NCBI GenBank assembly: GCA_018260475.1
Contig: JAGLBA010000006.1
Span: forward strand, 107,037 to 146,225
Direction: 5' to 3'
Origin: Chryseobacterium sp.
GTDB lineage: Bacteria; Bacteroidota; Bacteroidia; Flavobacteriales; Weeksellaceae
Length of the DNA: 39,189 nucleotides
Both the position numbers and the translations under genes were made by a program. The notes under the pieces are model-generated. The model searched no databases, had not been told where the DNA came from, and worked only from the letters and a program-made list of their open reading frames with translations. Every line of letters starts with the position of its first letter. Position 1 is the stretch's first letter. Positions 32,572 to 39,189 of this stretch are shown piece after piece.

Positions 32572-33621
32572 TTACAAAATCAGCATCGCATCACCGTAGG
32601 AGTAGAATTTATATTCATTCTTGATGGCTTCTTCGTAGGCCTGCATCACAAAATCTTTTCCGGCAAACGCCGCGATCATCATCAGCAATGTAGATTTTGG
32701 CGTGTGGAAATTGGTAATCATCGCATTGGCGACACCAAAATCGTGCGGCGGGAAGATGAATTTATTCGTCCAGCCGTGGTAAGGCCCGATTTTTTTGTTG
32801 GAAGAAACCGAAGTTTCCAGCGCGCGCATCGTGGTAGTTCCCACGGCGCAAACGCGGCGGTGCTCCTCCACAGCTTTATTGATGATGTCTGCGTTCACTT
32901 GGTCTATAATCGCCTCTTCAGATTCCATTTTATGTTTGCTGAGATCTTCCACCTCTATCGGGTTGAAAGTTCCCAAGCCCACATGCAGTGTCACTTCCGC
33001 GAAATCTATCCCTTTTATTTCCAATCGTTTCATTAAATTTTTGGAGAAATGCAAACCGGCAGTGGGTGCGGCTACAGCGCCCTCGTGCTTCGCATAGATG
33101 GTTTGGTAGCGTTCGGCATCTTCCGGCTCTACCGCTCTTTTGATGTATTTGGGAAGCGGCGTTTCGCCAAGTTCTTTCAATTTTTGTCGGAACTCTTCAT
33201 AAGATCCGTCGTATAGGAAACGCAGCGTTCTCCCTCTAGAAGTGGTATTATCAATCACTTCCGCCACCAAAGATTCGTCCTCAGTGAAGAATAATTTGTT
33301 CCCGATCCGTATTTTTCTTGCAGGATCCACCAGCACGTCCCAAACGCGGGTTTCCTTGTCCAGTTCTCTCAAAAGGAAAACTTCGATTTTGGCGCCGGTT
33401 TTTTCCTTGTTACCGTACAATCTCGCCGGGAAAACCTTGGTATTATTGAAGATGAAGAGATCTTTCTCCTCGAAATAATCTACTACATTTTTGAAATGTT
33501 TATGCTCTATCGTCTGCGTATCGCGGTGCAGCACCATAAGTTTGGCATCATCGCGGTGTTCGGAAGGGTGTTCCGCTAAAAGTTCTTCCGGCAGGTGGAA
33601 ATTAAAATCTGAAGTTTTCAT
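32572..33621 (-). CDS. queA: S-adenosylmethionine:tRNA ribosyltransferase-isomerase QueA
   Basis: QueA transfers the ribosyl part of SAM to preQ1 in tRNA, giving epoxyqueuosine. The 349-residue protein carries [32 protein letters not shown], the block [14 protein letters not shown] and [14 protein letters not shown], and [10 protein letters not shown] with [19 protein letters not shown]. All are hallmarks of the family. It has one of the best promoters in the window (33653-33683). Other queuosine genes are not in this window. Confidence 0.95.
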   Translation of the reverse strand: MKTSDFNFHLPEELLAEHPSEHRDDAKLMVLHRDTQTIEHKHFKNVVDYFEEKDLFIFNNTKVFPARLYGNKEKTGAKIEVFLLRELDKETRVWDVLVDPARKIRIGNKLFFTEDESLVAEVIDNTTSRGRTLRFLYDGSYEEFRQKLKELGETPLPKYIKRAVEPEDAERYQTIYAKHEGAVAAPTAGLHFSKNLMKRLEIKGIDFAEVTLHVGLGTFNPIEVEDLSKHKMESEEAIIDQVNADIINKAVEEHRRVCAVGTTTMRALETSVSSNKKIGPYHGWTNKFIFPPHDFGVANAMITNFHTPKSTLLMMIAAFAGKDFVMQAYEEAIKNEYKFYSYGDAMLIL

Positions 33622-33652
33622 TTTTTTAAATTACGGTTTAAAAATTAGTCTG

Positions 33653-33683
33653 CAAAGATACGCTTTTGAAAGCGGTAAGTCAA
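33653..33683 (-). promoter_or_regulatory. Promoter of queA with internal dyad
   Basis: On the minus strand TTG (33681-33683), a 20-base spacer and TATCTTTG (33653-33660) fit the consensus exactly. The spacer contains the perfect dyad CGCTTTTGAAAGCG (33661-33674), immediately upstream of the -7 element, where a repressor would block polymerase. Confidence 0.6.
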
Positions 33684-33769
33684 GAACAAAAGTCGAAGCC
33701 TCACCAAGTGGCGTGGCGAAGCCAGATCCTCCTCTTTCGTGATATGTAGCATCCTATTTTCAGGTTTTT

Positions 33770-33893
33770 TTTGGGCGCGATTTCCGGCTCTTCGCTATTA
33801 CTCCTCGCGCCCGCGCTTACAATCATGCCGCACCACTTTCCCGAGGCGTGCTGTGGGGTAGCCGCTGCGATCCGGCGCGCGCGATTCGCTGCT
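33770..33893 (+). repeat. GC-rich modular intergenic repeat, copy C
   Basis: The element starts TTTGGGCGCGATTTCCGGCT, continues CTTCGCTATTACTCCTCGCG and runs through GGGGTAGCCGCT to CGCGATTCGCTGCT. It aligns over its whole length with copy B (19205-19328). The central block CGCTATTACTCCTCGCGCC is identical and the last part more diverged. It is the most degenerate of the four at the ends. Confidence 0.75.
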
Positions 33894-33964
33894 CATGATT
33901 CCAGTTTCAGATTTTCGGATTTCACTGTTTCCAGTGTTGAGTTTCGAGGTTTTGAATTGCGTGG

Positions 33965-34027
33965 CGTCATAGCGGTGAGCTAAGCAATCTCTTGGATTTA
34001 CATTGCCGCGCTTCGCTCGCAATTACG
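33965..34027. repeat. Short inverted-repeat element (MITE-like)
   Basis: The 63-bp segment begins CGTCATAGCG and ends CGCAATTACG, imperfect terminal inverted repeats (8 of 10 positions). It contains AAGCAATCTCTTGGATT and GCGCTTCGCTCGCAAT. The pattern is that of the CGTCATTGCGAG-type dispersed repeats found in many bacterial genomes. No open frame of note; 70 bases from copy C. Confidence 0.55.
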
Positions 34028-34393
34028 GAGTTGGGAAACATCCACTCCGTCGGAGGGGAACGGAAATTTCTAAAAAATTTATGCAGGGGGTGTTTGAAAA
34101 GAAAGCCTCAAGATTTTTGGAAGCTGCAGAGTTTATTCAAGAAATCGTGGCGCGCGAGCCAAGGGGGAATTATGGAATTCCATCTTAATTATTTAACCTT
34201 TCTCATAAAGATAACCAATACCATTTTCTTAAAATCTTTCGTTTTATTTCTCAAAATGCTTGATCCGCATTGATTTCATTGTTTAGGAAATCCCATTCTC
34301 GATTTAGAATAAATTATATTTTACGAAAGAATTATAAAGAATAACCACTTTGTTAATAAGTAATTTTTCAATTATCCATGTCAATTACTTATA

Positions 34394-34554
34394 GCCGCAC
34401 GCTGCGTGAGGGATGGAAAGGGTGCGACTGAAAGGGAGCAGTGCAAAGCACCGGAGCGAAGCGGAGCCCTGAACAGCCCGACCCTTTGGGGCTGCTTAGT
34501 TTGCGGCGGCTTCGCCGCCGCAAACTAAGCAGCCCCGGGGACACGCCCAAAAAC
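34394..34554 (-). repeat. GC-rich modular intergenic repeat, copy D, with nested hairpin
   Basis: Read on the minus strand, the element begins TTTTGGGCGTGTCCCC, is interrupted by a long hairpin, continues AAAGGGTCGGGCTGTTCAGG and ends TTTCCATCCCTCACGCAGCG. These are the same landmarks in the same order as copies A and B. The body also contains GTGC-AAA-GCAC and GAGCGAAGC stems. I recall similar sequences from other Flavobacteriia genomes. Confidence 0.75.
34488..34536. repeat. Perfect 23-bp inverted repeat with 3-base loop
   Basis: The arm at 34488-34510 begins GGGGCTGCTTAG and ends GCGGCGGC. Its exact reverse complement is at 34514-34536, with TTC between. It sits inside copy D between ACCCTTT and GGGGACACGCCC, as if inserted there. 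It is not followed by a T-run, so it is not a typical terminator. Confidence 0.9.
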
Positions 34555-34746
34555 TACATTAAATTTTTACGGATAAAGATGATTTTTTTCAATATCTTTC
34601 AAAAATTCGATTGTGGTAGGGAAACATTGCCATTTGGAATAAAAAAAGCTGAAAAATCAGTAATAAATAGAAATTTCTGAGTTCTTTAGACTTTAAAAAC
34701 TCAATTTGGCAACATAATTACGATTTTCATAGAAAGTAAAATTTTT

Positions 34747-34777
34747 GTTGTTCATTATACAAAAATGTCTATCTTTA
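34747..34777 (+). promoter_or_regulatory. Promoter of the first thioredoxin-fold gene
   Basis: TTG (34748-34750), a 19-base spacer and TATCTTTA (34770-34777) match the consensus except at the last base. The ATG at 34801 is about 20 bases downstream. Confidence 0.45.
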
Positions 34778-34800
34778 TTATCTAATACTTAAAAAGAAAA

Positions 34801-35970
34801 ATGAAAAAAATATTCTCAGGTGCTGCCTTAGTCGTGGCGTCGGTCGTTTTTGGACAAGGCATTAAGTTTGAAGAAGGCAAATTCGCATCCGTCCTTGCAA
34901 AGGCCAAAAAAGAAAATAAACTGGTGATGGTAGATAGTTACGCATCCTGGTGTGGGCCATGCAAACAGATGGCAAAAAATATCTTTCCTAAAAAAGAGGT
35001 GGGAGATTTCTACAACGCCAACTTTGTGAGCGCAAAAATAGATATGGAAAAAGGCGAAGGTCCTGCTTTAGCCAAAAAATACGGTGTGAAAGCCTACCCA
35101 ACCTACTTATTCTTGAACAGCGATGGAGAGCTTGTGCATACCGCCGTGGGCTATTTTGAAGCGGAAGATTTTATTGGGAAAGGAAAGGTTGCACTTGATC
35201 CTTCTAAAAGAATTTCGGCTCAAAAAGCAAAATTTGAAAAAGGGGAAAAAGATCCTGCTTTTCTCATGGACCTGATGAAAGCGACTGCTTATACGGATCG
35301 GGAACTTTTTGTAAAAGCAGCCAACAGATATTTCGCCAATAAAAAAGAAAACACCATTGCACGGGAAGAAATCGGATTTTTGCTGTCTTCCGTGGAAACT
35401 TATGACGATGCGATGTATCGTCGCGTGCAGCAGTACCGTCCGGAACTATTGAAAGTTGTTCCAGAAGAAAAAATGATCGCTTTTGAGAAAAGCATGAAGA
35501 AAAATGCTGTTATGAAAGCTTCTTATAATAAGGATACAAAAACCCTAAACGAAAAAATCTACCGTGCGGAATCTGCTAAGTATTTTAATGAAGCCGAGAC
35601 AGAACAAAACCTTGTGGCGACGAAACTGAACCTTGCCCTATCTGCCAAAGATTATAAAACATATGCCGACCTTGCTGTAAAAAAATATGGCGACGGCAAA
35701 GCTTTCGAATCTGATGAACTAAACTCCGTAGCCTGGACTTTCTTTGAAAAAATAACGGATCCTACCCTACTCAAAAAGGCGCAAGCTTGGGCTCAGGAAT
35801 CTGTAAATAAAAATGAAAGCTACGCCAACACGGATACTCTTGCAAATATCCTGAACAAAACTGGCGACAAAGCCGCCGCAATAAAATGGGCGCAGCGGTC
35901 CATAGAACTTGCTCAGAAAACTGGTGAGGACTATGGCGATACGCAAAAATTGCTAGATAGTATAAAGTAA
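34801..35970 (+). CDS. Periplasmic thioredoxin-fold protein with helical C-terminal domain
   Basis: The 389-residue protein has a signal peptide (MKKIFSGAALVVASVVFGQ) and a thioredoxin domain with WCGPCK at 50-55 and the cis-proline in VKAYPTYLFLN. The motif FxSVLAKAKKENKLVMVDSYASW is that of Bacteroidota DUF255/thioredoxin_7-like proteins. The C-terminal 230 residues are helical and TPR-like, with SVNKNESYANTDTLANILNKTG near the end. It probably reduces or scans disulfides in exported proteins. The adjacent gene at 36073 encodes a close paralogue. A terminator lies between them. Confidence 0.85.
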   Translation: MKKIFSGAALVVASVVFGQGIKFEEGKFASVLAKAKKENKLVMVDSYASWCGPCKQMAKNIFPKKEVGDFYNANFVSAKIDMEKGEGPALAKKYGVKAYPTYLFLNSDGELVHTAVGYFEAEDFIGKGKVALDPSKRISAQKAKFEKGEKDPAFLMDLMKATAYTDRELFVKAANRYFANKKENTIAREEIGFLLSSVETYDDAMYRRVQQYRPELLKVVPEEKMIAFEKSMKKNAVMKASYNKDTKTLNEKIYRAESAKYFNEAETEQNLVATKLNLALSAKDYKTYADLAVKKYGDGKAFESDELNSVAWTFFEKITDPTLLKKAQAWAQESVNKNESYANTDTLANILNKTGDKAAAIKWAQRSIELAQKTGEDYGDTQKLLDSIK

Positions 35971-35979
35971 ATATTAAAC

Positions 35980-36005
35980 GGAGCTTTTATAAGCTCCTTT
36001 TTTTA
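35980..36005 (+). terminator. Terminator between the two thioredoxin-fold genes
   Basis: GGAGCTT (35980-35986), loop TTAT and AAGCTCC (35991-35997) form a perfect 7-bp stem followed by eight Ts. The second paralogue therefore needs its own promoter; TAACTTCG at 36044-36051 is a one-mismatch -7 candidate. Confidence 0.85.
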
Positions 36006-36072
36006 TTACTTTAACTGCACAAGAAGGTTTGAAAAATAATTGATAACTTCGCACCAAATATTTTTTAACCAA

Positions 36073-37251
36073 ATGAAATTTATCTGCATATTAGCAATGT
36101 CAATGGCTTCCATTGTAGCATCGGCTCAGGAAAGTCTTCATTTCGAAACGGGAACCTTCGCCGAAATTTTGGCTAAAGCAAAAAAAGAGAACAAGCTTGT
36201 ATTTATGGATGCTTATGCCTCTTGGTGCGGCCCATGTAAGATGATGGAACGGGATATTTTCACAAAACCAACGGTACAGCAATACTACAATACAAAATTC
36301 ATCAACTCGCATTTCGACATGGAAAAAGGCGAGGGACCGAAAATCGCACAAAAATACCAAATACGGTCTTACCCAACCTTTCTTTTTCTAAATGGCGACG
36401 GAGTGGTAGTAAAAAAATCGATGGGTTATCAAAATGAAGAGCAATTTCTTGCGCTTGGCAAAGAGGCAGACAACCCATTGTTCAAAGGTGAATCCATGAG
36501 AAAGCGTTTTGAAAAAGGAGAAAGCGATCCCGAATTTCTGATAAACCTCATCACCCTGAACCTGACCTCGGATATGGAATTTGCGAGAATGGCGTCTGAA
36601 AGGTATTTCGCTGTTAAGAAAACGCCAGGCCTTACAAAAGATGAGGTTTACATTCTTCTCAACTCGGTAAACTCTTTGAAATCACCGAATTATAGGGCTT
36701 TACAAAAGTACCGTTCGGAGATTATTAAGGTAATGCCAGAGCAGAATTTGGTTCAGTTTGAAAATACGATCAAGCTGAGTGATATAGCGGAAAGGGCAAT
36801 TAATAAAGATAAAAAAGAAATAAACGATGCCCAATTCCTTTTCGAAGCCGAAAAACTAATCGGTAAAGAGGCGGCCCTGGAATATTTGCAGGCTGTAAAA
36901 CTTAACTTTTACACCAGCGTGGCAGATTATGAAAGTTTTGCGACGACCGCGATACAATATTACGCACATCCAGAAACGGCTAATCCCGATGAACTGATGA
37001 AGGTCGCCACAGTCATTAGCGAACATTCCAAAAACACTATTGCGCTAAAAAAAGCTTCAGAATGGGCGGAATCTAGCGTGATGAAAGGCGAGACCGCCGA
37101 AAATACCTATTTATTAGCAAAACTATATTTCCGAATCGGTAAAAATGATTTGGCTAAAGATTTTGCTGCGACATCTCGCAGACTCAGCATATCCGCCGGT
37201 CAGGATTCCGCAAAAGTCGACCTGTTGCTAAATGAAATTAATAAAAAATGA
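36073..37251 (+). CDS. Second periplasmic thioredoxin-fold protein, paralogue of the 34801 gene
   Basis: From ATG 36073 the protein has 392 residues with signal peptide MKFICILAMSMASIVASAQ. The block FAEILAKAKKENKLVFMDAY, ASWCGPCKMMERDIF (WCGPCK 51-56) and IRSYPTFLFLNGDGVV parallels the upstream paralogue, as does the helical C-terminal domain (KYRSEIIKVMPEQNLVQFE against QYRPELLKVVPEEKMIAFE). The TTG at 36040 would add 11 residues before the signal peptide and is less likely. Its TGA overlaps the ATG of the DUF3575 gene, so those two are coupled. Confidence 0.85.
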   Translation: MKFICILAMSMASIVASAQESLHFETGTFAEILAKAKKENKLVFMDAYASWCGPCKMMERDIFTKPTVQQYYNTKFINSHFDMEKGEGPKIAQKYQIRSYPTFLFLNGDGVVVKKSMGYQNEEQFLALGKEADNPLFKGESMRKRFEKGESDPEFLINLITLNLTSDMEFARMASERYFAVKKTPGLTKDEVYILLNSVNSLKSPNYRALQKYRSEIIKVMPEQNLVQFENTIKLSDIAERAINKDKKEINDAQFLFEAEKLIGKEAALEYLQAVKLNFYTSVADYESFATTAIQYYAHPETANPDELMKVATVISEHSKNTIALKKASEWAESSVMKGETAENTYLLAKLYFRIGKNDLAKDFAATSRRLSISAGQDSAKVDLLLNEINKK

Positions 37252-37832
37252 AGAAAACATGCGGAATCGCTTTATTGGGAATCGCACTTTTTGCAAACGC
37301 ACAACGGAGCGATCATCAACTATATTTAAAAGGTAATGCCCTACTCATCCCGATAGGCGTAGTGAACATAGGTGCCGAATACCAGGTAGCGCCGAAATAT
37401 ACCATGCAGGCAGATGTGCTGATCTCACCTTGGAAATCCTTCGCTGGAAACCACGCACAAATTTATATGGGACATGTAGAGGGGCGCTATTACTTCTCCG
37501 AGGCTTTTCATAAATGGTATATCGGGGCAAATGCAGGAGCGGGACTTTTTGATCTCACCAAATGGAATTACACAGGAACGGGGAAGTTTCAAAGGGGTTT
37601 TAACTATATGCTGGGCGCCGTGGTGGGTTATCAGTTTAAATGGAAAGAGCGCTGGAATATAGATGTTTTTCTTGGTGGCGGGTCTTCGCAAGGCTTTTAT
37701 CACGGTTATGAAGACATCCCACCCAACACATGGATCCGCTACGAAGCGCCTAAAAACGGGAAATATTGGAACCGCAGCGGTGAATTGCTCCCATACAGGG
37801 GCGGCATCATGCTTTCTTATAAAATCAAATAA
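37248..37832 (+). CDS. DUF3575 family outer-membrane-like protein
   Basis: The 194-residue protein has a signal peptide (MKKTCGIALLGIALFANAQ), then LKGNALLIPIGVVNIGAEYQVAPKYTMQ, VEGRYYFSEAFHKWYIGANAGAGLF and a C-terminal PYRGGIMLSYKIK. This alternating-strand pattern is that of DUF3575, predicted small beta-barrels in Bacteroidota. It is translationally coupled (ATGA) to the thioredoxin-fold gene upstream, so the thioredoxin-fold protein might help its folding. It contains no cysteine in the mature part, which argues against it being a disulfide substrate. Confidence 0.8.
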   Translation: MKKTCGIALLGIALFANAQRSDHQLYLKGNALLIPIGVVNIGAEYQVAPKYTMQADVLISPWKSFAGNHAQIYMGHVEGRYYFSEAFHKWYIGANAGAGLFDLTKWNYTGTGKFQRGFNYMLGAVVGYQFKWKERWNIDVFLGGGSSQGFYHGYEDIPPNTWIRYEAPKNGKYWNRSGELLPYRGGIMLSYKIK

Positions 37833-37834
37833 AT

Positions 37835-38044
37835 ATGAATCCTAGAAATCGAAAATTCTATATCATCCTCATAATAACTTTCATTATTGTTTTTTTGATG
37901 AATTATATTGGTAGTTCCTATCCTGATCGGCTGGAACGCGCGCTTATGACCGGGGCATCTGCCGCTTTTTTTCTTGGAATCGGACTTTGGTTTACTTCCA
38001 GAAATAAGACTCCAGACAAGCGTGATAAATTTGATTTTGATTAA
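37835..38044 (+). CDS. Small two-helix membrane protein
   Basis: The 69-residue frame begins two bases after the DUF3575 stop. It has two hydrophobic segments, FYIILIITFIIVFLMNYIG and ALMTGASAAFFLGIGLWF, joined by SSYPDRLER, and a charged tail (RNKTPDKRDKFDFD). I do not recognise a named family. The close spacing, membrane topology and lack of competing frames support it as the last gene of the unit. Confidence 0.6.
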   Translation: MNPRNRKFYIILIITFIIVFLMNYIGSSYPDRLERALMTGASAAFFLGIGLWFTSRNKTPDKRDKFDFD

Positions 38045-38395
38045 TATTATCATCTACCTGCTGAACATTGTGAAATTATAAAAATAAAAGGAGAATGCAT
38101 TTGATTTAAAAATTATATATTTAACTGAATATAAAACGATTAACTAGAACAAACTCGCTCAAGAGTACGAAATTATTTTAAAGGATTGACAAACACCAGC
38201 AATCATATTACAACAAACAAGGCCAATCAGACTCCCGAAACGCTTCAATTTAGAATTTGTAACACTCAACATCACTGCGGAATACATGTCGATTAATTGA
38301 ATTATAAGTGTTTTAGTTACATTTCGGGAACCGTTCCGGATGGAAAAATTGAAAGAAGTTTCTATAACAGAAGAGTAGGATACTTATTCCATATT
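38045..38395. other. Intergenic region with no recognised gene
   Basis: AT-rich sequence between convergent genes. The last 100 bases contain an open stretch on the plus strand reading FSYISGTVPDGKIERSFYN that lacks a start codon. It also contains the small dyad GGAAC-C-GTTCC (38328-38338). Neither is strong enough to name. Confidence 0.4.
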
Positions 38396-38839
38396 TTAGT
38401 TACTAACGATTGTTTTAAAGTGGCTTTTCAAATCATTTAGAGCTCCGGTAGACCATAATGCCCACAAAATGAGGACAGGCTGAAAGAATAACCGAACCAA
38501 CCGTTTGGTATCCGTGTCCAATCCAAAACCATCTATCTGATTTGTATACTGCGATATATTTCCTGGAAAAATAAGTACAAAAAATAGCGCTAAAGCATAA
38601 CCAACTTTGACTTTATATTTGAATACGAAAATCACAGACAATCCGAATAAAATTTCTACAACACCAGAAGCTACCACTACAAAATCCATAAAGTTTGGAT
38701 CATTAGGTAACCACCTAGGAACCTCCGCTAAAAATTCTTCGCGCTTAAATGTCAAATGGCCTATTCCCGCTAACAGCATAAAACTTCCCAGCACTATTCT
38801 GGCTATATTTTGAATTTTGGAGGTTGTATTTACTAGCAT
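38396..38839 (-). CDS. DoxX-like membrane protein
   Basis: The 147-residue protein has four hydrophobic helices: IARIVLGSFMLLAGIGHLTF, FVVVASGVVEILFGLSVIFV, KVGYALALFFVLIFPGNISQ and FFQPVLILWALWSTG. The order and the GIGHLTFKREEF and VEILFGLSVIF motifs match DoxX-like proteins, which are linked in some bacteria to thiol or oxidative stress; the function here is unknown. A perfect -7 element lies at 38850-38857. Confidence 0.82.
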   Translation of the reverse strand: MLVNTTSKIQNIARIVLGSFMLLAGIGHLTFKREEFLAEVPRWLPNDPNFMDFVVVASGVVEILFGLSVIFVFKYKVKVGYALALFFVLIFPGNISQYTNQIDGFGLDTDTKRLVRLFFQPVLILWALWSTGALNDLKSHFKTIVSN

Positions 38840-38849
38840 AATTTTTTTA

Positions 38850-38877
38850 CAAATGTAATAAAATAAGTATCGTACAA
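38850..38877 (-). promoter_or_regulatory. Promoter of the DoxX-like gene
   Basis: TACATTTG (38850-38857, minus strand) fits TAnnTTTG exactly with TTG (38875-38877) 17 bases upstream. The ATG at 38839 is ten bases from the -7 element, so the transcript may be nearly leaderless. Confidence 0.45.
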
Positions 38878-39189
38878 TAGGTTGTAAATATATTTTGATA
38901 CCGAAATTTAAATAGAATTAAAGATGTAATCCGTTTACAGATTTAGCTGTTTCATTTCCAAATATTTGAAAAATTAAACGCAGGGATTAATCACGCATTA
39001 GAAGGGTCAAAGAGTTATAAACATTCCAGCACCAAGAAAAAAAAATCTTAATCCTTTAAGAAAAATTTTGAAGTTTGACTTGCCGCATATTATCTAAAGA
39101 TGGTGTTCAATTTGTAAACACCTTTATTGATAGGCTTCTACGGAAAATTCGGTTACCAAATATTTTTTAAAGCACGGTGCACCTAAAAG
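38878..39189. other. Right edge of window, no confident gene
   Basis: AT-rich sequence. A minus-strand frame enters from the right edge and stops at 39124, reading GAPCFKKYLVTEFSVEAYQ at its end. It could be the C-terminus of a gene beyond the window, but 21 codons are too few to tell. Confidence 0.3.

Larger units (their letters stand above)
33622..34800. other. Repeat-rich 1.2-kb region without a credible gene
   Basis: Between queA and the first thioredoxin-fold gene lie the queA promoter, repeat copy C, a MITE-like element, an AT-rich stretch (34190-34390), repeat copy D with its long hairpin, and the promoter of the next gene. Several open frames of 60-93 codons cross it, but they follow the GC-rich repeats, change frame between related copies and show no family pattern. 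The stretch 34080-34190 (VFEKKASRFLEAAEFIQEIV) could be a gene scrap. Confidence 0.6.

Noticed and set aside
34003-34188. 61-codon frame ending in AAEFIQEIVAREPRGNYGIPS
   Set aside because: The first half is the MITE-like element; the second half might be a gene scrap, but no family is recognisable.
34488-34536. Long hairpin as an intrinsic terminator
   Set aside because: Neither strand has a T-run after the stem, and no gene ends close to it.
34441-34680. 79-codon frame across copy D
   Set aside because: Open only because of the GC-rich repeat and hairpin; changes to AT-rich nonsense after 34560.
38280-38395. Open stretch FSYISGTVPDGKIERSFYN as a gene remnant
   Set aside because: No start, short, no family recognised; mentioned only in the gap description.
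1-39189. CRISPR arrays, tRNA or rRNA genes, prophage or defence genes
   Set aside because: Scanned for direct-repeat/spacer patterns, cloverleaf-like ends and recognisable phage, nuclease or toxin-antitoxin families; none seen. The repeats found are few and not evenly spaced.

Overview
The window looks like chromosomal DNA of a flavobacterium, most likely family Weeksellaceae (Chryseobacterium and relatives). The grounds are low G+C, protein families typical of Bacteroidota (DUF3098, TIGR02757, E1 alpha/beta fusion, DUF3575), a coiled-coil DUF1003-like protein, and many promoters of the Bacteroidota type (TTG, then about 16-21 nt, then TAnnTTTG). No Shine-Dalgarno-like consensus stands out. 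No tRNA, rRNA, CRISPR array, intact insertion sequence, prophage or plasmid gene was recognised.

Layout. 1-1738: 3' part of a MerR-type regulator and a membrane-anchored protein with helix-hairpin-helix repeats. 1802-5520 (minus): ftsX and DUF3098, a hairpin, uppP, a GC-rich repeat, truB and rluF. 5610-6383 (plus): rsmA. 6352-10117 (minus): DUF1003-like coiled-coil protein, TIGR02757 protein, ribonuclease Z, rdgB and a CPBP protease. 10589-12187 (plus): prfC, sharing a two-way terminator with a convergent yceI-like gene. 13033-13458: a decayed lipoprotein gene. 13484-17092: a small membrane protein and an acyl-CoA dehydrogenase, divergent from an acyl-CoA synthetase across a perfect palindrome. 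17150-25131: coiled-coil protein and nif3-like operon, lpdA, a small orphan gene, fused E1 dehydrogenase and a sugar-lactone oxidase. 25199-30135: PLP-fold aldolase-like protein, polyprenyl synthase, and the operon rlmN / DUF1275 / secreted protein. 30253-31617: an amputated outer-membrane beta-barrel gene. 31619-33621: a lipoprotein related to the 27515 protein, and queA. 33622-34800: 1.2 kb without a credible gene, packed with repeats. 34801-38044: two related periplasmic thioredoxin-fold proteins, a DUF3575 protein and a small membrane protein. 38396-38839: DoxX-like protein.

Most genes are housekeeping: RNA modification and decoding (rluF, truB, rsmA, rlmN, queA, prfC, rnz), envelope and division (uppP, ftsX), fatty-acid and 2-oxoacid catabolism (dehydrogenase, ligase, lpdA, E1) and quinone side-chain synthesis. 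I did not find a clear new multi-gene system. The strongest unexplained signal is a family of modular GC-rich intergenic repeats: four related copies at 3294, 19205, 33770 and 34394. They share end blocks but differ in the middle, and one carries a perfect 23-bp hairpin. Next in interest are two gene remnants, a zinc-ribbon-type protein that has lost all its cysteines, and a 14-bp palindrome that supplies the -33 element between divergent fatty-acid genes.
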